DNA of 64,000 nucleotides from Flavobacterium aerium (GTDB lineage Bacteria > Bacteroidota > Bacteroidia > Flavobacteriales > Flavobacteriaceae), in contig NZ_JARQWR010000012.1 of NCBI RefSeq assembly GCF_030766725.1, positions 1 to 64,000 on the forward strand, in the 5' to 3' direction. The translations under genes were made by a program, and so were the position numbers. Under the pieces are notes generated by a model that made no database searches, was not told where the DNA came from, and worked only from the letters and a program-made list of their open reading frames with translations. Shown here piece by piece: positions 10,217 through 19,133 of the stretch (positions are counted from its first letter, which is position 1; each line of letters opens with the position of its first letter).

Positions 10217-10792
10217 ATGGAAAAATTAAAATCAAAAGATAAATCAAAAACAAAGTGGTCCAATCTTATTTGGATCTTGGTGTTTGTTGTGATTCTATTT
10301 ACACCAGTAGGAACAACACTTAAAGTTTGGGTCAATAGAATATTTGCTTTTAGCCCTTCTGTTATTGAAAAGAAAGAACAAAAGAAATTGAATGATTATA
10401 ATTGGCAGTTAGTCAATTTGGAAGGGGAACAAAGCACTTTGGCAGACCATAAAGGAAAAGTCATTCTGATTAATTTTTGGGCGACATGGTGTCCTCCTTG
10501 TATTGCAGAAATGCCTAGTATGCAAAAACTATATACAGACTATAAAGATAAAGTAGTTTTTCTTTTTGTGACCAATGATGATCGGGATAAGGTAACAGCC
10601 TTTATGAAGAAGAATAACTATGATTTACCAATATACCAATACAATTCATCCGTTCCAGGTGATTTAAATGCGACTAGTATTCCAGTTACCTATTTAATAG
10701 ATAAAGAAGGTAATATTGTAGTTGATAAAACGGGATCAGCAGATTGGAATAGTGAAGATTTTAGAAAAGAACTCAATCAATTATTAGAATAA
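10217..10792 (+). CDS. Membrane-anchored TlpA-like thiol-disulfide oxidoreductase
   Basis: A 191-residue protein with one N-terminal membrane anchor (about 17-37) and a periplasm-facing thioredoxin fold. The active site is WATWCPPC, with redox cysteines Cys92 and Cys95; SIPVTYLI carries the cis-Pro loop. The family reduces or isomerises disulfides in the envelope, for example for cytochrome c maturation. It is probably co-transcribed with the metal transporter upstream (3-base gap), but a shared pathway is not shown by sequence. Confidence 0.92.
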   Translation: MEKLKSKDKSKTKWSNLIWILVFVVILFTPVGTTLKVWVNRIFAFSPSVIEKKEQKKLNDYNWQLVNLEGEQSTLADHKGKVILINFWATWCPPCIAEMPSMQKLYTDYKDKVVFLFVTNDDRDKVTAFMKKNNYDLPIYQYNSSVPGDLNATSIPVTYLIDKEGNIVVDKTGSADWNSEDFRKELNQLLE

Positions 10793-10827
10793 AAAAAAGC
10801 GGTTATACATGTATAACCGCTTTTTTT
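10791..10827. terminator. Bidirectional terminator, TlpA-like gene and GAPDH
   Basis: A perfect palindrome (GCGGTTATACA and its complement, 10799-10820) is flanked by an A run and a T run. It serves two convergent genes. Confidence 0.93.
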
Positions 10828-10843
10828 ATATGTTGAATATCTA

Positions 10844-12292
10844 CTAGTAGTAGGTATAACGTCTTACTTTAGCAATATATTTTGCAAGACGAATTACTTG
10901 GTGACTGTAACCATATTCATTATCATACCAGATGTATAATACAATATTTTTACCATCAGCCGATACAATAGTAGCGTTACTGTCATAAATTGAAGGAGCA
11001 GAAGTGCCCACAATATCAGAAGATACTAATTCATTATTTAATGAATATTTGATTTGCTCAACCAATTCACCTTCTAATGCATATTTCTTCATGATAGAGT
11101 TTATTTCTGCTAAACTCGTTGTTTTGTTAACTTCTAAATTCAATACCACCAAAGAACCATTTGGGACAGGAACTCGGATTGCATTTGAAGTTAATTTTCC
11201 TGCCAATGAAGGTAATGCTTTAGCAACGGCGCTACCAGCACCAGTTTCAGTAATAACCATGTTTAATGCAGCAGCTCTACCACGACGGTATTTTTTGTGC
11301 ATGTTGTCTACTAAATTTTGGTCATTAGTATAAGCATGAATTGTTTCTAAGTGCCCTTTTACAACGCCCAATGTATCTTCTACTGCCTTTAAGATAGGAG
11401 TGATTGCATTTGTTGTACAAGAAGCTGCAGAGAAAATATCAGTCTCATCAGGATTATATTCATTATGATTTACACCATATACAATATTTGGAACCCCTTT
11501 TCCTGGAGCAGTCAATAAAACTTTTCCAGCACCTTTAGAAGATAAATGTCTTCTTAAAGCCTCTTCATTTGTAAAAGCACCAGTATTGTCAATGATTAAA
11601 GCATCTTCAATTCCGTAAGCAGTATAATCTATATCTTCAGGGCTATTTGCTGTAATCATATGAACCGTAGTTCCATTGATTAACAAAGCATCATTTTCTG
11701 GATCTGCAGTTACAGAACCTTGAAAATCACCATGTACAGAATCATAACGCAGTAATGAAGCTCTTTTTTCAAGATTAGTAGCATCATTTTTATCACGTGT
11801 AACAATTGCTCTTAAACGCATTTGATTACCCGTTCCCATTTTTGACATTAATTCACGAGCTAATAGACGACCAATTCTTCCGAATCCGTATAAAACAACA
11901 TCCTTAGGAGCGAAGTTTTTGAAATCCTTAGCGTTTTTCAATTTGTCAATTACAAAAGCCGTAGCATCATTGTATTTGTCATCTTCTAAGTGAAATTCAT
12001 AAGTTAATTTTCCGATATCTAATTTTGATGGTGGTAAATCTAGAGATAGAATAGCTCTTGCAATTTCAACTGAATCAAAAACTGAAATTGGTTTTTGAAC
12101 AAACTCTCCAGCGTATTCATGTAAATTAATGATATCGCTAACATTGCGATCAATCAATTGGTTTCTGAAAAGTACTAATTCAATTGATTTGTCGAACCAT
12201 AAATCACTAATAATTTTGATGAATTCAACTCCTGCTTTTCTTCGGTCAGCTTGAAAGGATAGCTCTTTTTCGTACAAAACGTTATTGCTCAT
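10844..12292 (-). CDS. gap: Glyceraldehyde-3-phosphate dehydrogenase, long flavobacterial form
   Basis: A 482-residue GAPDH. I start it at 12292 (MSNNVLYEKE): the upstream in-frame ATG at 12430 would run through the htrA terminator and the -7 box at 12340. The enzyme has a 130-residue N-terminal extension (SIELVLFRNQLIDRN region) known in flavobacteria, then the NAD(P) motif GFGRIGR (136-142) and catalytic Cys292 in SAASCTTN. It oxidises glyceraldehyde-3-phosphate to 1,3-bisphosphoglycerate. The long form is usually a second GAPDH beside a standard-length one; no other copy is in this window. Confidence 0.93.
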   Translation of the reverse strand: MSNNVLYEKELSFQADRRKAGVEFIKIISDLWFDKSIELVLFRNQLIDRNVSDIINLHEYAGEFVQKPISVFDSVEIARAILSLDLPPSKLDIGKLTYEFHLEDDKYNDATAFVIDKLKNAKDFKNFAPKDVVLYGFGRIGRLLARELMSKMGTGNQMRLRAIVTRDKNDATNLEKRASLLRYDSVHGDFQGSVTADPENDALLINGTTVHMITANSPEDIDYTAYGIEDALIIDNTGAFTNEEALRRHLSSKGAGKVLLTAPGKGVPNIVYGVNHNEYNPDETDIFSAASCTTNAITPILKAVEDTLGVVKGHLETIHAYTNDQNLVDNMHKKYRRGRAAALNMVITETGAGSAVAKALPSLAGKLTSNAIRVPVPNGSLVVLNLEVNKTTSLAEINSIMKKYALEGELVEQIKYSLNNELVSSDIVGTSAPSIYDSNATIVSADGKNIVLYIWYDNEYGYSHQVIRLAKYIAKVRRYTYY

Positions 12293-12339
12293 GAGGTAAT
12301 GGAATAATTTAGATTGTGTTGTTGTTTTTTTAATTTCCG

Positions 12340-12347
12340 CAAAAGTA
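12340..12347 (-). promoter_or_regulatory. -7 box of the GAPDH promoter
   Basis: On the minus strand TACTTTTG fits TANNTTTG, 47 bases before the chosen start codon. It lies between the htrA terminator and gap. Confidence 0.5.
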
Positions 12348-12390
12348 TCAATTTCAAACGTTTTCGTAAAGCGTTTTATGAAATAATTTG

Positions 12391-12427
12391 AACAAAAAAC
12401 AAAAGCCAACCTTTCGAAGTTGGCTTT
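12391..12427 (-). terminator. Terminator of the htrA/degP gene
   Basis: On the minus strand AAAGCCAAC pairs with GTTGGCTTT and is followed by a T run. It lies 30 bases after the protease stop and separates it from gap. Confidence 0.9.
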
Positions 12428-12456
12428 CATATTTATAAGATTTTGGCGTAGCCCTA

Positions 12457-13860
12457 TTATAATTTTAAGAGATAGCGCTCCAATTGCCCATTCTCATTAA
12501 GGAAATCGATTTTCGTTAAGGCATTTGGGTTTCTGTTATTTAATATTTTAGAAAAAGCAGCAACATCGGTGACCTTTTGATTATTGACCGATAAAATAAT
12601 TTTGCCTGTTAGTTCTCCAAAGCTCTCATCGCTAACTCCTTTAATTTTAACACCATAATTAATATTGAATTTCTTTTTGTCAACATCACTAATGTTTTCT
12701 ATTTGCAAACCATTGTATTCATAACTGGATAATTCATTTTTACTCAAGGTTACAGGAATAGAAACGGTTTTATTATCTCTAAGGATCGTAACATTTACGA
12801 CGTCATTTGGGCGCTTAGTATTAATGAATCCAGATAACTCAGCATACGATGAAATTTTAGTATTGTCCAATTGGATAACAATATCTCCTTTTTTAAGACC
12901 TGCTTTTTCAGCACCCGATTTTGGCGTTACTCGATTCACATAGAAACCCTGTGTTTCATTAATGCCTAATTCTTTCGAAGCTGTACTATTCAATTCGCCG
13001 CCTTCAATACCTAATATACCACGCTGTACATTGCCAAATTCCATGAGGTCTTCAATGATCTTTCGAGTAATATTAGAAGGTACTGCAAAAGAATAACCCA
13101 CATAAGAACCGGTCATGGATGAAATCATAGTGTTGATTCCAATGAGTTCTCCACGCGTATTTACTAATGCACCACCACTATTACCGGGATTTACAGCAGC
13201 ATCAGTTTGTATAAAAGATTGAATATCACTTTTTGCACCCGTACCTAAATTTCGGGCTTTTGCCGAAACAATACCTGCTGTAACGGTAGAAGTTAAGTTG
13301 TAGGGATTACCAACAGCTAAAACCCATTCCCCAACCTTGATATTATCAGAGTTACCAAAAGTTGCATAAGGAAGTTTTTCGGAAGCATCCACTTTTAATA
13401 AAGCAACATCCATTTTAGAATCAGTTCCTATTAATCGCGCTTTATAAGATTTGTTATTGTTTAAAGTCACTTCAATTTCAGAAGCATCTTTAATAACATG
13501 GTTGTTGGTAACGATATAACCATCTTCTGATATAATTACACCCGAACCAGTCCCTATTTGAGCTTGTTGCTGTCCTCCTTTATAACCATAGAAAAATTCA
13601 GCCATTGGATTGGATGGAGCCATAGTGTAGGTGACATTTTTGACGTGAACGACAGAATGTACGGCTTTATCTGCAGCTTCAGTAAAGTCTAATGTTTCGG
13701 GAGAAAGGCCTACGGGTCTAATGAAATTAGCAGGAGTGGTTGTGATGATTGCGTTATTGGATTTTGAAAGTAAATTATGCTCTGTTAAGAGTTTGTACGC
13801 ACCTAAAGTTATCACGCCACTTAACAGAGATACTAGGAATAAGCTTGAAAATGTTTTCAT
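12457..13860 (-). CDS. degP: DegP/HtrA-type periplasmic serine protease
   Basis: A 467-residue protease with an N-terminal membrane or signal segment (residues 4-25). The trypsin-like triad is complete: His121 (TNNHVI), Asp151 (KMDVALLKV) and Ser228 (NPGNSGGALVN). Two PDZ regions follow, about 268-360 and 385-467; the second is degenerate. HtrA proteins degrade or refold damaged envelope proteins and fit with the nearby chaperone operon. It is transcribed alone, with its own terminator. Confidence 0.95.
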   Translation of the reverse strand: MKTFSSLFLVSLLSGVITLGAYKLLTEHNLLSKSNNAIITTTPANFIRPVGLSPETLDFTEAADKAVHSVVHVKNVTYTMAPSNPMAEFFYGYKGGQQQAQIGTGSGVIISEDGYIVTNNHVIKDASEIEVTLNNNKSYKARLIGTDSKMDVALLKVDASEKLPYATFGNSDNIKVGEWVLAVGNPYNLTSTVTAGIVSAKARNLGTGAKSDIQSFIQTDAAVNPGNSGGALVNTRGELIGINTMISSMTGSYVGYSFAVPSNITRKIIEDLMEFGNVQRGILGIEGGELNSTASKELGINETQGFYVNRVTPKSGAEKAGLKKGDIVIQLDNTKISSYAELSGFINTKRPNDVVNVTILRDNKTVSIPVTLSKNELSSYEYNGLQIENISDVDKKKFNINYGVKIKGVSDESFGELTGKIILSVNNQKVTDVAAFSKILNNRNPNALTKIDFLNENGQLERYLLKL

Positions 13861-13967
13861 AGTTTGATAGTGATTTAGTTATTTAACAGTAAAATTATAA
13901 GTAATTTTGGTGTGTCAAAATAGGTTTAACGCTCGGTTAACAATGATTAACTTTTCATTAATATTCG

Positions 13968-13975
13968 TACTTTTG
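13968..13975 (+). promoter_or_regulatory. -7 box of the dapF-GNAT-mltG promoter
   Basis: TACTTTTG fits the consensus and lies 21 bases before the dapF ATG. Confidence 0.5.
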
Positions 13976-13995
13976 TTACTTCAGATCTAAATACT

Positions 13996-14778
13996 ATGAA
14001 CATAACATTTTATAAATACCAAGGCACAGGAAATGATTTCGTCATGATTGATAATCGTGAAAAAGTATTTTCTAAAAATAATACTAAATGGATTGCAAAG
14101 ATTTGTGACCGTAAATATGGAGTAGGTGCCGATGGATTAATTCTATTAGAAAATCACCATGAGTATGACTTTAAGATGGTCTACTATAATGCCGACGGAA
14201 AAGAAAGTACCATGTGTGGAAATGGTGGGAGATGCTTGGTTGCTTTTGCAAAAGCATTGGGAATCATAGAAACAGAAACTACCTTTCTGGCTATTGATGG
14301 ATTACATTATGCTTCAATCAATGAGGATGGAGTAGTGTCTTTACAAATGAAAAATGTAGAGAAAATTAAACAACTTCCAGAATATGTATTCTTGGATACT
14401 GGATCTCCACACCATATAGAATTGGTGAAAAATTTGGAAAACTTCGACGTCAAAAATGAAGGCGCTACTATACGATACGGAGAATTATATGGAGCAACAG
14501 GTAGTAATGTGAATTTCGTGGAACAAATAGGAAGCGACAATTTTGCAGTACGTACGTACGAAAGAGGTGTAGAAGATGAAACACTATCTTGTGGAACAGG
14601 AGTAACTGCGGTAGCGATTGCAATGAATGCCATTGGGAAAACAGATTCACACCAAATTAAATTAGATACAGAAGGAGGACGATTAGAAGTTTCTTTTGAT
14701 TGTTTCGAAGGAAGATATTTCAATATCTTTTTGAAAGGACCTGCTACATTTGTTTTTATAGGAATGATCGAATGCTAA
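13996..14778 (+). CDS. dapF: Diaminopimelate epimerase
   Basis: A 260-residue DapF that converts LL- to meso-diaminopimelate for lysine and peptidoglycan. Both catalytic cysteines are present: Cys74 in STMCGNGGRC and Cys199 in LSCGTGVTA, with the family start KYQGTGNDFV. Its last codons overlap the next start (ATGCTAA), so translation is coupled. Grouping with a peptidoglycan lytic enzyme (mltG) makes this a small cell-wall unit. Confidence 0.97.
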   Translation: MNITFYKYQGTGNDFVMIDNREKVFSKNNTKWIAKICDRKYGVGADGLILLENHHEYDFKMVYYNADGKESTMCGNGGRCLVAFAKALGIIETETTFLAIDGLHYASINEDGVVSLQMKNVEKIKQLPEYVFLDTGSPHHIELVKNLENFDVKNEGATIRYGELYGATGSNVNFVEQIGSDNFAVRTYERGVEDETLSCGTGVTAVAIAMNAIGKTDSHQIKLDTEGGRLEVSFDCFEGRYFNIFLKGPATFVFIGMIEC

Positions 14779-15302
14779 CATTACAAGGAGATACTATTTA
14801 TTTACGCGCACTAGAACCAGAGGATCTGGAATTTGTCTATGCAGTAGAAAATGATGAAAAGATTTGGGCTGTAAGCAATACACAAACGCCCTATAGTCGC
14901 TTTCTCATTAAACAGTATTTAGAAAATGCACAACAGGATATTTATGAAGCAAAACAACTTCGATTGGCTATTTGTAAGAATGAAAACTTCAAAGCAATAG
15001 GTTTAATCGATCTTTTTGAGTTCGATCCGAAGAATAATCGTGCGGGAATTGGTATCGTTATTCAACAAGAAGACCAACGAAATCAAGGGCTGGGAGCGCA
15101 AGCGCTTGGGCTTTTGATAGATTACGCATTCAAACAGTTAAATTTAAACCAATTGTATGCAAATATTGGCACCGAAAATAAAACAAGTGAAAAGCTTTTT
15201 ACTAATTTTGGATTCGAAAAAATAGGCGTTAAGAAACAATGGAATTTGATTAATGGCGTTTATTATGATGAGGCAATTTTTCAATTAATCAATAACAATT
15301 AA
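14772..15302 (+). CDS. GNAT-family N-acetyltransferase
   Basis: A 176-residue GNAT protein. I use the ATG at 14772 (MLTLQGDTIYLRAL), which overlaps the dapF stop; an upstream in-frame codon at 14700 lies inside dapF. The N-terminus TIYLRALEPEDLEFVY and the acetyl-CoA pyrophosphate loop EDQRNQGLGAQAL are clear, and GTENKTSEKLFTNFGFEKIG is the usual C-terminal block of RimJ/RimL-like enzymes. The acceptor (a protein N-terminus, spermidine or other amine) is unknown. Confidence 0.9.
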   Translation: MLTLQGDTIYLRALEPEDLEFVYAVENDEKIWAVSNTQTPYSRFLIKQYLENAQQDIYEAKQLRLAICKNENFKAIGLIDLFEFDPKNNRAGIGIVIQQEDQRNQGLGAQALGLLIDYAFKQLNLNQLYANIGTENKTSEKLFTNFGFEKIGVKKQWNLINGVYYDEAIFQLINNN

Positions 15303-15315
15303 TACCACCAGAACT

Positions 15316-16356
15316 TTGAAACTCAAGAAAATTATTATTATTTTTTTAGTGCTATTAGTAACCGCTGCATCTGTATACGGTTATATGATTTACAGAGATA
15401 TTTTCTCTGAAAACACAAAATTTTCAGAAGCCAAAACCTATGTTCATATCCCTACTGATGCAACATTTTCAGAAGTAGAAGAGATTATGACACCTTACGT
15501 GAAAGATATTGAACGCTTTAAAATGGTGGCGGATAAAAGAAGTTACACAACTAATATAAAATCAGGACGATTCCTTTTGAAAAAAGGAATGAACAGTAAT
15601 GAGATTATTACAGCATTACGCCAAAATATACCCGTAAAACTAGCCTTTAATAATCAAGAAACTCTAGAGCGTTTTGTAGGACGTGTAGGCAGTCAAATTG
15701 AAGCTGATAGTTTAAGTCTGTTGAATGCTTTTAAAGATGAAACCTTTTTAAAAGAAAACGGTTTTACAGAAGATAATATATTGAGTATGTTTATTCCAAA
15801 TACCTATGAATTCTTTTGGAATACCTCTGTGCGACAATTTAGAGATAAAATGGCGAAGGAGTATAGAAAATTTTGGACAGAAGAAAGACTAGAAAAAGCA
15901 AAAGCACTTAATTTAACACCATTACAAGTGAGTGCATTAGCCTCAATTGTACATAAGGAAACAGTAAAAAGAGATGAAAGACCTCGCGTTGCGGGAGTTT
16001 ATTTGAATCGATTGAAATCTGGAATGAAGCTAGACGCAGATCCAACGGTGATTTATGCGATTAAGAGACAATCAGGGAATTTTGATACAGTAATCAAAAG
16101 AGTCTTTTTTAAAGACTTAGAGATTAATTCACCATACAATACCTATATGTATGCTGGATTACCTCCAGGACCAATTGCAATGCCTGATATTACTGCAATC
16201 GATGCTGTATTGAATCCAGAACACCATGATTATATTTATTTCTGTGCAAGCGTTACAAATTTTGGATACCATGAATTTGCATCAACTTTAGCACAACACA
16301 ATGTGAATAGAGATAAATATGTAAAATGGATTAGTGCACAAGGAATAAATAGATAA
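15316..16356 (+). CDS. mltG: Endolytic murein transglycosylase MltG
   Basis: A 346-residue YceG-family protein with one N-terminal membrane helix (4-23), a LysM-like region and the catalytic domain. The catalytic Glu is Glu215 in ASIVHKETVKRDE, followed by GVYLNRL and LDADPTVIYA. It cuts nascent glycan strands in the inner-membrane-proximal wall. The start is TTG at 15316 (MKLKKIII): no ATG gives the helix, and this TTG is 13 bases after the GNAT stop. Co-transcribed with dapF. Confidence 0.94.
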   Translation: MKLKKIIIIFLVLLVTAASVYGYMIYRDIFSENTKFSEAKTYVHIPTDATFSEVEEIMTPYVKDIERFKMVADKRSYTTNIKSGRFLLKKGMNSNEIITALRQNIPVKLAFNNQETLERFVGRVGSQIEADSLSLLNAFKDETFLKENGFTEDNILSMFIPNTYEFFWNTSVRQFRDKMAKEYRKFWTEERLEKAKALNLTPLQVSALASIVHKETVKRDERPRVAGVYLNRLKSGMKLDADPTVIYAIKRQSGNFDTVIKRVFFKDLEINSPYNTYMYAGLPPGPIAMPDITAIDAVLNPEHHDYIYFCASVTNFGYHEFASTLAQHNVNRDKYVKWISAQGINR

Positions 16357-16393
16357 CATTTTAATGCTATAACACCTTCAAAAAAGAGGTCGA

Positions 16394-16472
16394 TTTCTGA
16401 CGTTTTAGGCTTAAATTTTGACATTTAAATGTTAAAATTTAAGCCTAAATTGATTTAAAAAACAATCAGAAA
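16394..16472. repeat. Long AT-rich inverted repeat after mltG
   Basis: A near-perfect 46-base palindrome at 16404-16449 (outer arm TTTAGGCTTAAATTTT, one central G/T offset) is nested in outer arms TTTCTGA (16394-16400) and TCAGAAA (16466-16472). It could act as a terminator for mltG or a protein-binding site, though the following T run is interrupted. The remainder of this 336-base spacer holds the next promoter and nothing else I can identify. Confidence 0.75.
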
Positions 16473-16637
16473 CTAAATTTTTTCAAATTTTTTTTCAACC
16501 CCATTTAAAATTAATATGCTAGCATACCTCCCTAAAAATCAAGGGTAAACAAAAGGTTATGCTGAAGTAAAATTTGATGAGAAAAGACCGTTAGGGAAAC
16601 TTTAACAGGTTGATTTTCAGATTTATAATTTTTGTCG

Positions 16638-16645
16638 TATATTTG
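16638..16645 (+). promoter_or_regulatory. -7 box for the lysozyme-like gene
   Basis: TATATTTG fits TANNTTTG, 47 bases before the ATG. Confidence 0.5.
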
Positions 16646-16692
16646 CCTGCTGAAATTTTATACCAGAGTACCGGTATAAGAAATCGAAATTT

Positions 16693-17334
16693 ATGATAAA
16701 AAAATGGTCTTATTATTCAGGTTTAATCGTACTAATTGCATTCATTTGCTATAGTTTTAAATCATTTGAATTAGAAAAATATGATTGGTTTCACGTAGGT
16801 GATGACGAGGCATTAAAAAGCACCGTTCCAACTGAAGAGCAAACGGATTATGTTTATTTTGATTTCCCGTTTACAGGGAAATCGTATACAGGTTTTAAAC
16901 AAGCTGTAGCCTACAAAGAATCCCAAGGAAAATACAAATTAGTAAATCCGTTTGGGTACATGGGTAAATATCAATTTGGTATGGGTGCTTTAAGAGCCGT
17001 AGGGATTTATAACTCTACAGCCTTCCTTAATAGTCCAAAGATGCAAGAAAAAGCATTTAAAGCCTTATTGTCCCGTAATAAGTGGGAACTGAAAGATGAA
17101 ATTCAAAAATTTGAAGGTTCAGTTATCAACGGAGTAAAAATAACAGAGTCTGGAATCTTAGCTGCAGCCCATTTGGGAGGTGCTGGTTCTGTCAAAAGTT
17201 TTTTGAAAAGTAAAGGTAAAAGAAAATTCAAAGATGGTTTTGGAACATCAATCATCAGTTACATGGAAAAATTTGGAGGATATGATACTTCAAGTATCGT
17301 AGCGAATCCAGCTGCAAAAGTAAAAATGAATTAA
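16693..17334 (+). CDS. Lysozyme-like (transglycosylase-fold) exported protein
   Basis: A 213-residue protein with an N-terminal membrane or signal segment (about 7-22). The core looks like a goose-lysozyme/transglycosylase fold: AVAYKESQGKYKLVNPFGYMGKYQFG, shortened here to its ends, places Glu76 as the likely catalytic acid, and AAAHLGGAG follows. Related proteins in flavobacteria are often named peptidoglycan-binding or LysM proteins, but no LysM repeat is visible here. A wall-cleaving role is inference from the fold and from the adjacent mltG. Confidence 0.75.
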   Translation: MIKKWSYYSGLIVLIAFICYSFKSFELEKYDWFHVGDDEALKSTVPTEEQTDYVYFDFPFTGKSYTGFKQAVAYKESQGKYKLVNPFGYMGKYQFGMGALRAVGIYNSTAFLNSPKMQEKAFKALLSRNKWELKDEIQKFEGSVINGVKITESGILAAAHLGGAGSVKSFLKSKGKRKFKDGFGTSIISYMEKFGGYDTSSIVANPAAKVKMN

Positions 17335-17354
17335 TTTACATTTTGTAATGATAT

Positions 17355-17386
17355 AAAAAAGGGTCGATGAAAATCGACCCTTTTTT
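17355..17386. terminator. Bidirectional terminator
   Basis: GGGTCGAT, a GAAA tetraloop and ATCGACCC, flanked by A6 and T6. Lies between two convergent genes. Confidence 0.93.
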
Positions 17387-17408
17387 GCGTTTATATGCTA
17401 TGTATATT

Positions 17409-18131
17409 TTACATTTTGTGAATCACAAAAATAGTTGGACGATTGTGTAAATCGATTTTGGTTCTTTTCCAATCCGCTACGCGAAGTGTTTTAATATATT
17501 CCGTTGGTAAAGTGATATCACAAGCGATACATAAATGAGTGTTTGGATGTAGCGTTTGCAATAAATCTTCCACAAGCTTATTGTTACGGTACGGAGTTTC
17601 GATGAAAAGTTGCGATTGATTTTTATCCTGTGATAATTTCTCAAAATTTTTCAAAGCCTGCTTCTTTTCCGATTTGTCAATTGGTAAATAACCGTTGAAG
17701 GCAAAACTTTGTCCATTCATTCCAGAGCCCATCATGGCCATTAAAATAGAAGAAGGACCTACTAATGGAACTACTTGTATTCCTCTTTCGTGAGCGATTT
17801 TGACAATTACAGCTCCAGGGTCGGCTACGCCAGGACATCCAGCTTCGGACATCAACCCTACATTTTTTCCTTCCAGACAAGCTTTGATCATTTGCTCGTG
17901 TTCTGCAACTTCAGTATGTTTGTTTAAGGTGCTTAGACGTAAAGAAGGTTGTGGTTTCTCAGGATGTATGCTCTTAATAAACTTACGAGCAGTCTTTTCA
18001 TTTTCAACAATATAGTCATCAATGAAATCAATGGCTCTTTTTACAGTTTGTGGTAATACATCCATAGGATCGGTATCGCCTAAAGTAATGGGAATTAAAT
18101 AGAGTTTTCCTTTTGGTGGAGTAGATGTCAT
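17409..18131 (-). CDS. SAM-dependent methyltransferase, RsmI-like (tetrapyrrole methylase fold)
   Basis: A 240-residue member of the tetrapyrrole methylase superfamily. The N-terminal GKLYLIPITLGD corresponds to the RsmI start; GLMSEAGCPGVADPG is the family's SAM-site block, and VVPLVGPSSILMAMMGSG follows. RsmI methylates the 2'-O of C1402 in 16S rRNA. This protein is shorter and lacks the usual RsmI C-terminus, so it may be a paralogue; I would call the substrate unknown. Confidence 0.85.
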   Translation of the reverse strand: MTSTPPKGKLYLIPITLGDTDPMDVLPQTVKRAIDFIDDYIVENEKTARKFIKSIHPEKPQPSLRLSTLNKHTEVAEHEQMIKACLEGKNVGLMSEAGCPGVADPGAVIVKIAHERGIQVVPLVGPSSILMAMMGSGMNGQSFAFNGYLPIDKSEKKQALKNFEKLSQDKNQSQLFIETPYRNNKLVEDLLQTLHPNTHLCIACDITLPTEYIKTLRVADWKRTKIDLHNRPTIFVIHKM

Positions 18132-18150
18132 CAGTATAATGTTTAGAGTG

Positions 18151-18158
18151 CAAAAATA
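18151..18158 (-). promoter_or_regulatory. -7 box of the RsmI-like gene
   Basis: Minus strand TATTTTTG, 20 bases before the start codon. Confidence 0.4.
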
Positions 18159-18239
18159 AATATTTTTTAATCAATTTAAGGCTTAATCAAAGGAGGAGTT
18201 GTAGTAAAAATTGAAACAGTTCGATAAAGAGATGAATCA

Positions 18240-18270
18240 AAAAGCCCAATGTGAGGTACATTGGGCTTTT
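18240..18270. terminator. Terminator hairpin downstream of an XRE gene
   Basis: AAAAGCCCAATGT pairs with ACATTGGGCTTTT around GAGGT. It lies 73 bases past the stop of the minus-strand XRE gene; the T run is better on the plus strand, so direction is uncertain. Confidence 0.7.
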
Positions 18271-18342
18271 CTTTCGAATAGGCGTATTTAAATACAGCTT
18301 TGAATTTAAATACAGGACTGAAGAATAAAGGTTGTTGAATAA

Positions 18343-18711
18343 TTACATTTTATTTTTTAAAGTCATTAAGGATAGTTTTTTTAAAACGTTATTCTCTTTT
18401 TTTAAATATTGAATCTCTTTTTTGAGAAGATTGATTTCGGTGCTGAAATCATTATTTCTTTCACTGTGTATATGTGATGATATTCTTGGGGAATAAGGTA
18501 AAGATTTTCTTTTCTCAACATATAAAATAGATAAAGGATTTGTTTTTAATACATCTGCTATCTTTCTTACTTTCTTGAGATCAATAATACTCTTGCCGTT
18601 TTCTATTCTTGAATATTGGGATTGTGAGAGATTTAATAGTTCTGCCATCTGTTCTTGAGAAATATTATTTTTTTTTCTCATCAAACGAATTTTTCCTTTG
18701 TTTAAGTGCAT
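18343..18711 (-). CDS. Small XRE-family regulator with coiled-coil tail
   Basis: A 122-residue DNA-binding protein. Residues 7-62 form a Cro/CI-type helix-turn-helix (ISQEQMAELLNLSQSQYSRI). The C-terminal third, EINLLKKEIQYLKKENNVLKK, shown here only by its heptad pattern at about 92-115, is a probable dimerising coiled coil. It is a single gene; an inverted repeat just upstream (18743-18783) is a candidate autoregulatory site. The target genes are unknown. Confidence 0.85.
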   Translation of the reverse strand: MHLNKGKIRLMRKKNNISQEQMAELLNLSQSQYSRIENGKSIIDLKKVRKIADVLKTNPLSILYVEKRKSLPYSPRISSHIHSERNNDFSTEINLLKKEIQYLKKENNVLKKLSLMTLKNKM

Positions 18712-18742
18712 CTTTAAAATTGTTTAAATCATTGAATTATGC

Positions 18743-18783
18743 TAAGCTTTGTATTGGGAATAATAATTGGAATTCAAAGCTTA
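18743..18783. promoter_or_regulatory. Inverted repeat upstream of the XRE gene
   Basis: TAAGCTTTG (18743-18751) and CAAAGCTTA (18775-18783) are exact inverted copies 23 bases apart, 32 to 72 bases before the XRE start. It could be an operator. The rest of the 422-base spacer 18712-19133 shows no gene, terminator or convincing promoter. Confidence 0.4.
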
Positions 18784-19133
18784 AGTAATGTGTTAAAACT
18801 TCAAGGTAATCTGTGTAACTGAAGTGTTAAATACTATAGAGCAATTTATATTTTTTGCAAGATAATTGGGGAAGCAATAAGTTATTTTGATGGTTGAATA
18901 AGACATATTCTGTTTAATGCTATAAAAAGAACTGCTTTAGATTCGTTTTTAAGCGATTTAAAGAGTGATAATGAGTAGTTGAGTACTCTAGGTGATTTTG
19001 TTAAAATAATGCCTTGAAATTATTAAAATCAAAGATTATTAACACTAAAAGATAATAAGGTGATTAATAAGTGCCGCAAAGGTTAAATTATTTTTATTAA
19101 AAATAATAGTAAAGATAAAAGAAAGGAGAGAAT

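Noticed and set aside
12293..12430. A longer GAPDH with 46 extra N-terminal residues (ATG 12430)
   Set aside because: The extension runs through the degP terminator and the -7 box at 12340; its sequence does not resemble GAPDH.
14307..14723. Long antisense frame within dapF (138 codons)
   Set aside because: Entirely antisense to a conserved gene; composition unlike the surrounding proteins.
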